DNA of 64,000 nt from Marinobacter manganoxydans MnI7-9 (GTDB lineage: Bacteria; Pseudomonadota; Gammaproteobacteria; Pseudomonadales; Oleiphilaceae): assembly GCF_000235625.1 (NCBI RefSeq), contig NZ_AGTR01000084.1, forward strand, positions 124,001 to 188,000, read 5' to 3'. Shown one piece after another: positions 8,034 through 17,511 of the stretch. Each line of letters opens with the position of its first letter. Position 1 is the first letter of the stretch. The notes beneath the pieces were generated by a model. It was not told the DNA's origin and ran no database searches. It saw nothing but the letters and a program-made list of their open reading frames with translations. The translations under genes and the position numbers were made by a program.

Positions 8034-8927
8034 ATGGCCCTCAACCGCCTGGACCTGAACCTGCTGCACGTCTTCGACACCATCTACCGGGAGGGAAGCC
8101 TGACTCGTGCAGCCAGGTCACTGCATCTCACTCAGCCGGCTGTCAGTCATTCCCTGTCGAGGCTAAGGGACCATTTTGACGACCCCCTGTTTACCCGTCA
8201 GGGCAACCAGATGGTGCCAACACCACTGGCCCGGCGGTTCCTTGAGTCCATGCGGCCGGGCCTCACCCAGATCCAGGGCGCGGTAAACCAGTTTCATGCC
8301 TTTGATCCGGCCACCCAGCGTAAAACCTATTCGCTCGGGCTACGTGACATTCTGGAATCGACCTTCCTGCCCCGCCTGATGGCGCGCCTGGACGCCTATC
8401 CGGAACTGGAAATTGTCAGCCAGAGGATCGCGAGGCGCGACATGGAGACGCAACTGGCGGCCGGCAAACTGGATTTTGCCGTGGATGTGCTGTTGCCCGT
8501 GAGTAACCAGACGTCCCACGAACTGCTGAGGCGCGACCGCCTGGTGGTTCTGGCCCGGGAGGGGCACCCGCTGGCAACAGAGTCGCTGGATATGGAGGGG
8601 TACCTGTCCGCAAAACACGTGCTGGTATCCTCGCGGACCGAAGGACCCGGGATCGAGGACTTTGAACTATCGCGACTGGGGGTACAACGGAGTATCCGCT
8701 TGAGGTGTCAGCACTACTATGCCGCCTGCAGAGTGGTGGAAGAGACCGATCTGCTGCTGACCATGCCGGAAGCCTACGCCAGAATTATCGCCGAGCGGGC
8801 CAACATCCGGATTATGGATCCGCCGGCGGACCTGCCGTCTATCGACGTGCACCTGTATTGGCACAAGGCTTACGAGCGGGAGCCGGCGCTGATCTGGTTC
8901 CGGGAGCAGTTGAAGGCAATCAGTTGA
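8034..8927 (+). CDS. LysR family transcriptional regulator
   Basis: 297 residues, the standard LysR length. The N-terminal winged helix-turn-helix is plain: LNLLHVFDTIYREGSLTRAA, then LHLTQPAVSHSLSRLRDHF and DDPLFTRQG. The effector-binding domain follows from about residue 90 (YSLGLRDILE). It starts 153 nt from, and divergent to, the acyl-CoA dehydrogenase gene, the classic arrangement for a LysR regulator and its target. The gap is AT-rich near the regulator, but I could not fix a single T-N11-A operator. The ligand is probably an acyl compound handled by the adjacent cluster; that is inference. Confidence 0.92.
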   Translation: MALNRLDLNLLHVFDTIYREGSLTRAARSLHLTQPAVSHSLSRLRDHFDDPLFTRQGNQMVPTPLARRFLESMRPGLTQIQGAVNQFHAFDPATQRKTYSLGLRDILESTFLPRLMARLDAYPELEIVSQRIARRDMETQLAAGKLDFAVDVLLPVSNQTSHELLRRDRLVVLAREGHPLATESLDMEGYLSAKHVLVSSRTEGPGIEDFELSRLGVQRSIRLRCQHYYAACRVVEETDLLLTMPEAYARIIAERANIRIMDPPADLPSIDVHLYWHKAYEREPALIWFREQLKAIS

Positions 8928-8930
8928 GCC

Positions 8931-9287
8931 TCAGTAGGCGCCAACCACCATCAGGAAACCGAAGAATCCGATAGCCGTGATCCCCAGGGACGCCATTACG
9001 ATGCCGAGGCCCCACCAGACGGCGGCACCATCGGATATCTCCATATCGTGGCCCCTCAGGGTTCGGTAGAAAGCCCAGGGGCCCAGGACAAATGCACCAA
9101 CCACCGCGAATACCAGTCCGACGCTGATACCAGCAAAGGTCCAGGTGGCCAGAACCATGGCCCGGTCTTTGACCTGGTCGGTGACACCGTGGTGCTCGAG
9201 AAATTTCTTGCAGAAAAACCAGATCAGGGCGAACAGGATGATGACAAAAACCAGTCCGCCGACAAGGGTGATCATTCGGTATAGCAA
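8931..9287 (-). CDS. Small integral membrane protein, unknown function
   Basis: 118 residues from a TTG start at 9287, chosen because AGGA lies 8 nt upstream; an ATG at 9275 is possible but lacks a ribosome site. Three membrane helices can be seen: LVGGLVFVIILFALIWFFC, ATWTFAGISVGLVFAVVGAF and a C-terminal WWGLGIVMASLGITAIGFFG. A short cytoplasmic or periplasmic loop (KKFLEHHGVTDQVKD) joins the first two. I do not recognise the family. It lies tail to tail with the LysR gene (3-nt gap) and 29 nt downstream of an EAL gene on the same strand, so it may be cotranscribed with that gene. Confidence 0.7.
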   Translation of the reverse strand: MLYRMITLVGGLVFVIILFALIWFFCKKFLEHHGVTDQVKDRAMVLATWTFAGISVGLVFAVVGAFVLGPWAFYRTLRGHDMEISDGAAVWWGLGIVMASLGITAIGFFGFLMVVGAY

Positions 9288-9316
9288 GGTGTCGTTCCTG
9301 TCAGTTTAGAGGCCCG

Positions 9317-10087
9317 TCAGGCCGGAAACACGGGCTCCGGGAGGCACTCGAACCCCGGTTTGGCGAATAGATAGCCCTGGTAGAGATTGATCCCCTGGGA
9401 GCGCAACCAGAAGTATTCTTCCTTGGTTTCGACGCCCTCAGCAATGATCTGGCCGCCAAGCTGAGTCATCATGGTAATGATGCCTGCAACAACGGCCTGC
9501 TTGTTCGGCTGCCGATCAATATCACGGATCAATGCCATATCCAGCTTCAACAGATCGGGCGGACTGGCCATCATGACATTGTACCGTGAGAAACCGGCCC
9601 CGAAATCATCAATGGCTGTGCTGAAACCCATCTCCTGATAAGCCTCGATAATCGACACGAGGTGGTCGACAGATGTGGAGGTCAGCTGTTCGTCCTCAGT
9701 AAGCTCGAAAATGATTTTCCGGGTATCAAAATTGTAGGTCTTGGCAGCCGCCAGGGTCGTGCGAATACAGTACTCGGCCCGGTACACCGCGTTGGGCATA
9801 AAATTAATGCTGAGCATCGGCTCCATGTTCAGCCTGGCGGCAAGCTTGACCGCCTTGACCCGACAAACCTGATCGAAGGCGTAGCGATTCTGCTCGGTTA
9901 CCTTCGAGAGGACACTCATCGCCCCCTGACCCTCGGTGCCTCGCACCAGCGCCTCGTAGGCGTAAACAGATTTGTTGAGAACGTCAACAATGGGCTGGAA
10001 CGCGAAGGTAAAGGAAAAATCCAACCCCTCTCCACATGCACATTGCTCGCAACGAGACTCGTCAAACAGTACGGCGGGTTGGTTCAC
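9317..10087 (-). CDS. EAL domain protein, predicted c-di-GMP phosphodiesterase
   Basis: 256 residues from GTG 10087, which has AGGAG at 5 nt; an upstream GTG at 10105 has no ribosome site. Almost the whole chain is one EAL domain: AYEALVRG (signature), SINFMPN with the metal Asn, ELTE, DDFGAG, LLKLDMALI with the catalytic-site Lys, AEGVE and QGYLFAKP. All the residues I would expect for hydrolysis of cyclic di-GMP to pGpG are present. A short cysteine-containing N-terminus (CEQCACG) precedes it and could bind a metal. No membrane segment, so it should be cytosolic. Divergent from the dehydrogenase at 10281. Confidence 0.9.
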   Translation of the reverse strand: MNQPAVLFDESRCEQCACGEGLDFSFTFAFQPIVDVLNKSVYAYEALVRGTEGQGAMSVLSKVTEQNRYAFDQVCRVKAVKLAARLNMEPMLSINFMPNAVYRAEYCIRTTLAAAKTYNFDTRKIIFELTEDEQLTSTSVDHLVSIIEAYQEMGFSTAIDDFGAGFSRYNVMMASPPDLLKLDMALIRDIDRQPNKQAVVAGIITMMTQLGGQIIAEGVETKEEYFWLRSQGINLYQGYLFAKPGFECLPEPVFPA

Positions 10088-10280
10088 TTCAACTCCTGAA
10101 TTCACTTCTGGCGGTTTTGCTATGTTTATATGGCGTATTTTTCACCCAATATAGCCGCGATCCCCTCCCCGGTAAAACCACTTTCTGGTTAAAGCGTGTC
10201 AAACGGTGGCATCCCCTGCCTACATGACTAAACTGGGGTTTGTCGTTTATACGTGTCTGTCCACAAAAGGAGTTTCCCTA

Positions 10281-11435
10281 ATGGCCCAAACTACCCGCAT
10301 CGCTGTAACCCCGGGCGACGGCATAGGTCCTGAAGTGGTTGCCGAGGCTGTGCGCTGCCTCGAGACCCTGCGCGCCAAACACGGCCTGGACCTTGAGTGG
10401 ACTCGATTCCCCTGGCCATCCCACGCCTGGCACGAGGAGCATGGCGAATCCATGCCCGCGGATGCCCTGGCGCAGTTACAGAAGTACGATGCCATCCTTC
10501 TGGGTGCCCTTGGCGATCCGGGCCCTATGGACGATCCGGACCGATACCTGCTTCCAGACAGCATCTCACTGGCGCCACTGCTGGACATGCGCAAAGGGTT
10601 CGACCAGTGGGTCTGCGAACGTCCGGCCCGGCTTCTGCCCGGTGCCCGCCAGTACCTGGCCGATGAGCGCGCCAAGGACATCGACATGCTGGTGATTCGG
10701 GAAAACTCCGAGGGTGAGTACGTCAGCCAGGGTGGACGTCTGCGCAAGGGCACGCCGGATGAAGTGGCCACCCAGATGGAGGTGTTCACACGCAAGGCAA
10801 CCGACCGGATCATCCGCTATGGGTTTGAACAGGCCCGAAACCGCGCCGCGGACCGGGTTTCGGAGGGCCGAACACGGACATTCCGAACCCTGGATGGCAG
10901 AACTTGTGAAAGCCAGGTGTGCCTGGTCACCAAGCGCAATGCCTTGCGCTACTGGGGCGACATGTACACCGAAGCGTTCGACGAGATAAGCAAGGAATAC
11001 CCGGACGTGGCCACGCATCATGAGCTGGTGGACGCGGCCTGCATGAAGTTCGTGCAAAGCCCCTGGGCCTTTGACGTGGTCGTCGCGAGCAACCTCCAGG
11101 GGGACATTCTTACCGACCTAGCTGCGGTTCTGTCAGGTGGCATGGGCGTGGCACCCTCCTGCAACCTGAACCCGACGGATCCGGATATGCCGTCTATGTT
11201 CGAACCTACCCATGGCAGCGCGCCGGATATTGCCGGCCAGGGCCTGGCTGACCCCACCGCCATGCTCTTTACCGCCGCCCGCATGCTCGAGTGGCTGGGC
11301 CGCAAGGACCCTGCCATTGCCGCAGCAGGCAAGGAGCTGTTCGATGCAGTGGCTGCAGACCTTGCCGAAAACTCGGGCAGCCGACGAGGCACCCACGAGA
11401 TCGGCTCTGCGATCTGCGAGCGGCTGTCCCGATAA
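10281..11435 (+). CDS. Isocitrate/isopropylmalate dehydrogenase family, tartrate/D-malate dehydrogenase-like
   Basis: 384 residues from ATG 10281, with AAGGAG 8 nt upstream. It begins IAVTPGDGIGPEVV, the family start, and has RENSEGEYV (NAD-domain/active-site region), a metal-binding DAACMKFV segment, NLQGDILTDLAA and EPTHGSAPDIAG. These belong to the NAD-dependent beta-decarboxylating hydroxyacid dehydrogenases. The RENSEGEY box and overall length are closer to tartrate/D-malate dehydrogenases than to LeuB or Icd. The likely reaction is oxidation and decarboxylation of a 2-hydroxy dicarboxylate such as D-malate or tartrate. Neighbours do not help fix the substrate. Confidence 0.85.
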   Translation: MAQTTRIAVTPGDGIGPEVVAEAVRCLETLRAKHGLDLEWTRFPWPSHAWHEEHGESMPADALAQLQKYDAILLGALGDPGPMDDPDRYLLPDSISLAPLLDMRKGFDQWVCERPARLLPGARQYLADERAKDIDMLVIRENSEGEYVSQGGRLRKGTPDEVATQMEVFTRKATDRIIRYGFEQARNRAADRVSEGRTRTFRTLDGRTCESQVCLVTKRNALRYWGDMYTEAFDEISKEYPDVATHHELVDAACMKFVQSPWAFDVVVASNLQGDILTDLAAVLSGGMGVAPSCNLNPTDPDMPSMFEPTHGSAPDIAGQGLADPTAMLFTAARMLEWLGRKDPAIAAAGKELFDAVAADLAENSGSRRGTHEIGSAICERLSR

Positions 11436-11442
11436 ATCAGGG

Positions 11443-12015
11443 TTACTGGTCGGCCATGACAAATTCGAGCCGGCCAGGCGCTACCCGCACATCTACCGGC
11501 ATCATACCGAACATACGCTGGGCGAAGTCGGTTTCGTCCAATCGGTACACCGGCATGGTCTCCAGCATCTGGGCAACCAACCGCATGACCGTATCGGTTA
11601 CAGGCTTCAAATCCCCTTTGAAGAACGGAGAGTCAATACTGCTTTCAAGAAGCTGCAACCGCCGTATGAAGATGGCTTTCTCAGTGCTGTCGTAAACCGG
11701 CGCCCCTTCGACCTTCAAGGCAATGTCCACGGGCAGCTTCGCCATCAGCGCATTCAGCGCTACCTGACCTCTCACATCGATCACCGCCACATCGCGACCA
11801 TCTGGTCCAAGGGTAATGTCGGCGTCGTCGAGACTCAGGCTCAATGGCGAACCACTACTCAGCTGGTTTCGGTCGAAGTCGCGAACCACATCCTGAAGGT
11901 GCCGTTCCAGCTCGCCTTCGGAGATGGAATAGGGCGACAGACTGGCGCAACCGCTGGCGAGCACCAGCAGCAGGGCCAGAAGCGCACGGAGGGCGTAAAT
12001 CGGCGTTCTATTCAT
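11443..12015 (-). CDS. DUF1439 family lipoprotein (YceB-like)
   Basis: 190 residues from ATG 12015. The N-terminus is a lipoprotein signal: basic start, LRALLALLLVLASGC with Cys23 in the lipobox. The mature part, opening SLSPYSISEGELERHLQD, fits the DUF1439/YceB family of outer-membrane-anchored beta-rich proteins that resemble lipid-binding folds; the exact role is not established. Its start overlaps the end of the upstream CPXCG gene by 8 bp, so the two are probably coupled. It is tail to tail with the dehydrogenase at 11435, with only 7 nt between them. Confidence 0.78.
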   Translation of the reverse strand: MNRTPIYALRALLALLLVLASGCASLSPYSISEGELERHLQDVVRDFDRNQLSSGSPLSLSLDDADITLGPDGRDVAVIDVRGQVALNALMAKLPVDIALKVEGAPVYDSTEKAIFIRRLQLLESSIDSPFFKGDLKPVTDTVMRLVAQMLETMPVYRLDETDFAQRMFGMMPVDVRVAPGRLEFVMADQ

Positions 12016-12199
12016 TTTCGGCCCGGGCCTCGACATGAGGCGTAAGAGTGTCGTCAAAAACCACGTGTATCAAGATGGGTCTGCAGCAGACCTGGCAATC
12101 CTCGACATACTCCTGTTCCGGTACCGACGGGTCGACGCTGACATCCAGCGTCTCCCAGCAGTACGGGCACTGAATCAGTACCGAATCCAGGGCGGACAT
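12008..12199 (-). CDS. CPXCG motif-containing cysteine-rich small protein
   Basis: 63 residues. Two cysteine knuckles are visible: CPYC at 11-14 and CQVCC at 35-39, separated by an acidic stretch, as in the small CPXCG proteins found in many gammaproteobacteria. They probably hold one zinc ion; function is unknown. It lies 9 nt downstream of the aminotransferase gene and overlaps the DUF1439 lipoprotein start, so all three may be one transcript. Confidence 0.85.
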   Translation of the reverse strand: MSALDSVLIQCPYCWETLDVSVDPSVPEQEYVEDCQVCCRPILIHVVFDDTLTPHVEARAENE

Positions 12200-12208
12200 G
12201 GCATCACC

Positions 12209-13435
12209 TCAGAACTGTTGCTTGGCCATCCAGGGGATGACGCGATCGAACGCCTCTTCCAGCTTCTCGCAGGTCGTGGAGAAACTGATCCGAACGGCGT
12301 TGGTGCATCCCTCGCCAAAGGCGTCACCGGGCACCATGCAGACGCCGGTTTCCTTCAGCATTCGCAAGGCCAGATCAGAGCCATCGACATGAGGTGGAAG
12401 GTCAGGGAAAGCAAAGAAGGCACCGCCAGGCTTGTAACCGGTCATGTAGGGGGTCTGATCGACCAGCTCGACCACCTTGTCCCGGCGCTCACGGTAGATA
12501 TCTACCATATCGCGAACGCACTGCTGGTCACCGGTCAGTGCTGCGACGCCGGCAAACTGGGACGGCGTGTTAGCCACGGAGGTGGTGAACATGTGGAAGC
12601 GACGCAGAGACTTGATGGCCGCCTGACTGGCAATCACCCAGCCAACCCGCAGACCCGCCATGCTGTAGGTTTTTGAAAAACTGCTGATGCACATGATGTT
12701 GTCCAGATCCATCGAGCAGTTCAGCACGCTGGCGAAGTCTTCGTCATCAAAGATCAGGTGGTCGTAGACTTCATCGGCATACACCTGAATTCCCCGATAG
12801 GCACATTCCTCCAGGATGGTCTCCACGGTGCTACGCGGGTAAACCGCTCCGGTCGGGTTGTTGGGGTTGTTCAGGATCAGCGCATAAGTCCTGGGCCCCA
12901 TGGCCTTGATGACCTCATCCGGATCCAACTGGTGGTTATTCTCTGCCCGGGTCTGCACAAACTTTACTTCACCACCGTTCATGCGAATCAGGGGCGCATA
13001 AAGCAAAAACGACGGGTCCGTCACGATAAACTGCCGCCCGGGCGCAGAGGTGGCTGAAATAGCCAGGTACATGGCTTCTGTAGCGCCACTGGTGATCAGG
13101 ATATTGTCCCGGGTCAGTTTCCGGTTGTAGCGCTTGCCGTAGTAGTCGCGCAGGGCAACCAGCAATTCAGGCAGGCCGGCATCCATGGTATAGCCGGTCT
13201 GCCCCGCGTTGAGCGCATCGATGTAGGCATCGATGACGTGCTTTGGGGTCGGCAGATCAGGCTGACCGATGGAAAGATGAATAACATCCTTCATGGTGGC
13301 CGCCATATTCACCATGCGACGGATACCCGGCACCGGGATCGCCTGCATGGCAGGGTTCCAACTGGCCTTGGTTTTCCGGTACTTCACTCTACGCGGTTTT
13401 TCCTGACCAGTTTCTTTGTTGGCGGCTTCTGCCAT
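12209..13435 (-). CDS. Class I/II PLP-dependent aminotransferase
   Basis: 408 residues from ATG 13435, which has AGGAGG at 5 nt; an upstream TTG is discarded. Fold-type I motifs: SIGQPDLPTP near 55-64, NNPNNPTG at 189-196, Asp221 in VYADEVYD, and the PLP Schiff-base Lys255 in SSFSKTYSMAG, followed by LRVGW. This is the aspartate/aromatic aminotransferase subgroup Ib. A polar, lysine-rich N-terminal tail (QEKPRRVKYRKTKAS) precedes the core and is unusual. Divergent from a D-2-hydroxyacid dehydrogenase across 239 nt; the two enzymes could share a 2-oxo acid, but that is speculative. Confidence 0.9.
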   Translation of the reverse strand: MAEAANKETGQEKPRRVKYRKTKASWNPAMQAIPVPGIRRMVNMAATMKDVIHLSIGQPDLPTPKHVIDAYIDALNAGQTGYTMDAGLPELLVALRDYYGKRYNRKLTRDNILITSGATEAMYLAISATSAPGRQFIVTDPSFLLYAPLIRMNGGEVKFVQTRAENNHQLDPDEVIKAMGPRTYALILNNPNNPTGAVYPRSTVETILEECAYRGIQVYADEVYDHLIFDDEDFASVLNCSMDLDNIMCISSFSKTYSMAGLRVGWVIASQAAIKSLRRFHMFTTSVANTPSQFAGVAALTGDQQCVRDMVDIYRERRDKVVELVDQTPYMTGYKPGGAFFAFPDLPPHVDGSDLALRMLKETGVCMVPGDAFGEGCTNAVRISFSTTCEKLEEAFDRVIPWMAKQQF

Positions 13436-13674
13436 AAACACCTCCTGCAAACGGGGCAAATAAGATCTACCCCTGCAGGTTAGTCAGTATGGATGGCCTC
13501 TACAAGACAAAAAATCATATAGATGATGTACGTGAAAGTACCGCCATCAACGCTGTGAGTGGAAATTCCGATGCCTCGCAAGTTGACCCGACAGAGCCTG
13601 CCGACCAGACTGTTATTACCCCTCGGGGCAACGACCAGTTCAACGAAGTCATTCATCAAAAAGGCGGAGGCTCA

Positions 13675-14658
13675 ATGACTCAGCACAGCAAACCTGTTGT
13701 TACCGTTCTCACCGCGCCGGGAGAGCAGGAACCGCCGGGAATGGACGCAGTCAGGGCCCGCGCCGATGTGCGCTTTGCCTGTGACGAGCCAACCCTTCGC
13801 GACACCCTGCCGGGCACCGATATCATGATGGTGACGGACTTTCGCACGGAGGCCCTCGCGGCCGCCTGGCACACCGCAGACAAGCTCCAATGGATCCACG
13901 CCACCAGTGCCGGCGTCGATGCCCTGATGTTCCCGGATCTGATCAGGGGCGATGTAACCGTCACCAACGCCCGGGGCATTTTCGACCGCACCATTGCCGA
14001 GTACGTGCTCTGCACCATCCTCATGTTCGCCAAGGATTTCCCGAATTCCATCCGGCTGCAGATGAAGCACCAGTGGAAACATCGGGACACAGAGCGGGCA
14101 GAGGGCAAGCAGGTTCTGGTTGTTGGCGCAGGTTCGATCGGCCGGCAGATCGGCCGCCTGGTCGGCGCTGCCGGTTTAAAAGCACACGGCATCGCCCGCA
14201 AGCCCAGGAAGGAGGACCCCGATTTTGTGGCGGTACACGGAAATGACGATCTTTACGAGCAGCTCGGGCATGCGGACTTTGTAGTGATTGCGGCGCCACT
14301 AACACCCCAGACCGAAGGCCTGTTTGACGAAAAAGCCTTCAAGGCCATGAAAAATTCCGCCCGTCTGATCAACATTGGACGTGGCCCGATCGTCAAAACC
14401 GATGACCTGATCACGGCCCTCGAAAATGGCGAAATTGCCGGCGCAGGACTCGATGTCTTCGAAGAGGAACCGCTGGCGGAAGATCATCCGCTCTGGGACA
14501 TGGAGAATGTCACCATGACCGCCCATATGGCCGGCGACTTCATCGGCTGGAAACGTGCACTGACGGATCAGTTCCTGGAGAACTTCGACCGCTGGCACAA
14601 GGGTGACGAGCTGTTCAATTTGGTCGACAAGGAATTGGGTTACGCTGGCAGCAAATAA
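13675..14658 (+). CDS. D-isomer-specific 2-hydroxyacid dehydrogenase
   Basis: 327 residues from ATG 13675, preceded by GGCGGAGG at about 5 nt. The frame is open for another 62 codons upstream, but that stretch has no family similarity. The nucleotide-binding GAGSIG is at 151-156 and the catalytic triad is Arg236 (NIGRGPIV), Glu265 (VFEEEPL) and His284 (MTAHMAGD). Enzymes of this family reduce 2-oxo acids to D-2-hydroxy acids with NAD(P)H. Specificity is not visible. A strong terminator follows. Confidence 0.9.
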   Translation: MTQHSKPVVTVLTAPGEQEPPGMDAVRARADVRFACDEPTLRDTLPGTDIMMVTDFRTEALAAAWHTADKLQWIHATSAGVDALMFPDLIRGDVTVTNARGIFDRTIAEYVLCTILMFAKDFPNSIRLQMKHQWKHRDTERAEGKQVLVVGAGSIGRQIGRLVGAAGLKAHGIARKPRKEDPDFVAVHGNDDLYEQLGHADFVVIAAPLTPQTEGLFDEKAFKAMKNSARLINIGRGPIVKTDDLITALENGEIAGAGLDVFEEEPLAEDHPLWDMENVTMTAHMAGDFIGWKRALTDQFLENFDRWHKGDELFNLVDKELGYAGSK

Positions 14659-14683
14659 CCGTGCCCGGCACTCATCCAAAAAC

Positions 14684-14711
14684 AAAACGGGAGCCAAAAG
14701 GCTCCCGTTTT
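14684..14711. terminator. Bidirectional intrinsic terminator
   Basis: ACGGGAGCC (14687-14695) and GGCTCCCGT (14700-14708) form a perfect 9-bp stem with an AAAA loop, flanked by A-run and T-run so that it works for both strands. It sits between the convergent dehydrogenase and response regulator genes. Confidence 0.9.
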
Positions 14712-14733
14712 ATATTCGAACCATCAAAACCAA

Positions 14734-15399
14734 TCAGCTACCAGACAAGGACTGATCCGATGGATCAATCTCCATCTGCTGGATCGCAATCACCGCCTGA
14801 GTGCGGTTCCGCACCCCAAGCTTCCGGAACACCGCCGTGATATGGGCCTTGATGGTGGCTTCCGACACATCCAGATCATAGGCGATCTGTTTGTTCAGAA
14901 GCCCCTCGGCCAGCATACCCAGCACCCGGAACTGTTGAGGCGTCAGCGATGCCAGCTTCTCGGAAAAGTCGGTGGCATCTGAATGCATTCGCTCGATCTT
15001 GTCGGCCACTCCCTGCGGCAACCAGACGTCGCCTTCCAAAACCGCCTGAATCGCCTCGGTAATGGTTGGCAGCGGCGCCGACTTCGGTATGAAACCGGAA
15101 GCACCGTAGTCAATCGAGCGACGCATTACCTGCAATTCCTCGGATCCTGACACAACCACCACCGGCAGCCCCGGGTACTGGCCTCGCATGAAGACGAGCC
15201 CCGAGAAGCCGTGGGCACCCGGCATATTGAGATCCAGCAGAACCAGATCCGCATCCGGGTGCGACTCTACCGCCGCCTGCAGTGCCTTGATGCTGTCGAC
15301 TTCCACCGTCTCGGCATCGGGCACCGCCTGACTGACCGCCTGCTTCAATGCTGCGCGAAACAGCGGGTGATCATCAGCGACGATAATTGTTTGTGCCAT
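14734..15399 (-). CDS. NarL/LuxR-type response regulator, CrbR/ErdR-like
   Basis: 221 residues. The receiver domain has the acidic pair DD (9-10), phosphoacceptor Asp56 in VLLDLNMPG and the conserved Lys in GFIPKSA. A LuxR-type helix-turn-helix follows from about 145: LTPQQFRVLGMLAEGLLNKQ and SEATIKAHITAVFRKL. It starts 44 nt after acs on the same strand. LuxR-type regulators of the CrbR/ErdR type activate acs in Vibrio and Pseudomonas, so this is probably the acetate-activation regulator. Its cognate kinase (CrbS-like) is not in the window. The assignment is by context and domain type, not by a unique motif. Confidence 0.85.
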   Translation of the reverse strand: MAQTIIVADDHPLFRAALKQAVSQAVPDAETVEVDSIKALQAAVESHPDADLVLLDLNMPGAHGFSGLVFMRGQYPGLPVVVVSGSEELQVMRRSIDYGASGFIPKSAPLPTITEAIQAVLEGDVWLPQGVADKIERMHSDATDFSEKLASLTPQQFRVLGMLAEGLLNKQIAYDLDVSEATIKAHITAVFRKLGVRNRTQAVIAIQQMEIDPSDQSLSGS

Positions 15400-15443
15400 T
15401 CAACAGATTCCTTACAGGTACATGGCCTGGTAACACACAGGCG

Positions 15444-17393
15444 TTACTGGTTCGCACGACCGCTGATCAGGTCATCGACTACACCCGGATCTGCCAGCGT
15501 AGAGGTATCACCCAACTGGTCGTGCTCGTTAGCGGCAATCTTACGCAAAATACGCCGCATAATCTTGCCAGAACGCGTTTTAGGCAGTCCAGGTGCCCAC
15601 TGGATCACATCTGGAGAGGCGATGGGGCCAATCTCCTTGCGCACCCACTGGACAAGCTCTTTCTTCAACTCGTCAGAAGGTTCCTGTCCATGTACCAGTG
15701 TTACATAGACATAGATGCCCTGACCCTTGATGTCATGCGGATAGCCAACAACGGCAGCTTCTGCGACCTTCTCGTGGGAAACCAGGGCGCTTTCGACTTC
15801 GGCGGTACCCAGACGGTGACCTGACACGTTCAGAACATCGTCGACACGACCTGTGATCCAGTAGTACCCGTCTTCATCGCGACGGGCGCCGTCACCGGTA
15901 AAGTACATGCCCTTGTAAGTGCTGAAATAGGTCTGAGCGAAACGCTCGTGATCCCCATAGATCGTCCGCATCTGGCCCGGCCAGCTGTCCAGGATGACGA
16001 GGTTACCCTCGGTCTTGCCCTCAAGGATGTTGCAGTCATTGTCTACCAGTGCCGGCTGAACACCGAAGAACGGTACCGTGGCTGAGCCGGGTTTCAGATC
16101 AACCGCGCCCGGCAGCGGGGAAATCAGGATGCCACCGGTTTCAGTCTGCCACCAGGTATCCACGATGGGGCACTTGCTGTTGCCGATAACCCGGTGGTAC
16201 CACTCCCAGGCTTCGGGGTTGATCGGCTCGCCCACGGAGCCCAGCAGTTTCAGGCTTTCACGGGTAGTGCCGTTCATGCAGGACTCGCCTTCCGCCATCA
16301 GGGCGCGAATTGCGGTCGGAGCGGTGTACAGGATGTTAACCTTGTGCTTGTCGACAACCTGCCCCATACGAGAGCTGTCCGGATAGTTGGGCACACCCTC
16401 GAACAGAACGGTGATGGCACCGTTAGCCAGCGGGCCGTACAGGATATAGCTGTGGCCTGTGACCCAGCCGAAATCGGCAGTACACCAGTACACGTCGCCT
16501 TCATGATAATCGAACACGTACTCGTGGGTCATGGAGGCATAGACCATGTAGCCACCGGTGGTATGCAGAACGCCCTTGGGCGCACCAGTGGAACCCGAGG
16601 TATACAGCATGAACAGCGGGTCTTCGGCGTTCATCGGCTCTGGCTGGCAGTCGGCAGAGGCGGACTTCATCAGGTCTTCGTAACGCTCGTCGCGGGCGTC
16701 ATTCCAGGGCACTTCAGAATTGCCGGTCCGGGTAACAACCACCACCTTCTCGACATTGGCGGCATCTTCATTCTTCAGGGCCGCATCCACGTTCTTCTTC
16801 AGCGGAATCTTGCGGCCGCCACGAACGCCTTCGTCAGCGGTAACTACGAAGCGGGATTTGCCGTTCACAATCCGGGCACCAAGCGCTTCCGGAGAAAAAC
16901 CGCCGAACACCACGGAGTGAATCGCGCCGATACGTGCGCAGGCCAGCATGGCGACGGCTGTCTCAACAATCATCGGCATGTAAATGGTAACAACATCACC
17001 CTTCTTCACGCCCAGACCTTTAAGAACGTTGGCGAACTTGCTGGTTTCCTCGTGCAGTTCGCGATAGGTCACGTTGCGTGAATCGGCGGGATCATCGCCT
17101 TCAAAGATGATGGCTGTCTGGTCGCCGCGCTTTTCCAGATGACGGTCCAGGCAGTTGGCTGAAGCATTCAACTGGCCATCTTCGAACCATTTGATGGACA
17201 GATTGTTGTAATCGTAGGTCGTGTTTTTCACCTTGGTGTAAGGCTTGATCCACTCAAGGCGCTTGCCGTGCTCACCCCAGAAGGTATCCGGGTCTTCGAC
17301 TGACTGACGATACATTTCTTCATACTGTTCCCGGTTCAGAAGGGCCTGTTTGGCCACTTCCGGGCTTACCGGATATACCTGTTTACCAGTCAT
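15444..17393 (-). CDS. acs: Acetyl-CoA synthetase (AMP-forming)
   Basis: 649 residues, close to the ~650 of other Acs proteins. The N-terminal ACAS segment ([18 protein letters not shown]) is followed by the AMP-binding [15 protein letters not shown] box, the [10 protein letters not shown] substrate motif and [19 protein letters not shown]. Near residue 610 is [11 protein letters not shown], which contains the catalytic lysine that acetylation switches off in this family. It converts acetate, ATP and CoA to acetyl-CoA in the cytosol. A LuxR-type regulator gene follows. The 305-nt upstream gap holds an imperfect palindrome that may be its operator. Confidence 0.97.
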   Translation of the reverse strand: MTGKQVYPVSPEVAKQALLNREQYEEMYRQSVEDPDTFWGEHGKRLEWIKPYTKVKNTTYDYNNLSIKWFEDGQLNASANCLDRHLEKRGDQTAIIFEGDDPADSRNVTYRELHEETSKFANVLKGLGVKKGDVVTIYMPMIVETAVAMLACARIGAIHSVVFGGFSPEALGARIVNGKSRFVVTADEGVRGGRKIPLKKNVDAALKNEDAANVEKVVVVTRTGNSEVPWNDARDERYEDLMKSASADCQPEPMNAEDPLFMLYTSGSTGAPKGVLHTTGGYMVYASMTHEYVFDYHEGDVYWCTADFGWVTGHSYILYGPLANGAITVLFEGVPNYPDSSRMGQVVDKHKVNILYTAPTAIRALMAEGESCMNGTTRESLKLLGSVGEPINPEAWEWYHRVIGNSKCPIVDTWWQTETGGILISPLPGAVDLKPGSATVPFFGVQPALVDNDCNILEGKTEGNLVILDSWPGQMRTIYGDHERFAQTYFSTYKGMYFTGDGARRDEDGYYWITGRVDDVLNVSGHRLGTAEVESALVSHEKVAEAAVVGYPHDIKGQGIYVYVTLVHGQEPSDELKKELVQWVRKEIGPIASPDVIQWAPGLPKTRSGKIMRRILRKIAANEHDQLGDTSTLADPGVVDDLISGRANQ

Positions 17394-17511
17394 TGTGCTC
17401 CCCCTTAGTCAGAGTCTGTTGTCATTGTCGGTTTTGGAATTCAGACGTTGAGGCCTCTCCGGCCCTTTAGACGGATAGTGGTAGTTCACCATGCTAGCCA
17501 CTACACAATGA

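Noticed and set aside
13489-13674. 62-codon N-terminal extension of the D-2-hydroxyacid dehydrogenase
   Set aside because: Not similar to the family, and the ATG at 13675 has its own GGAGG ribosome site.
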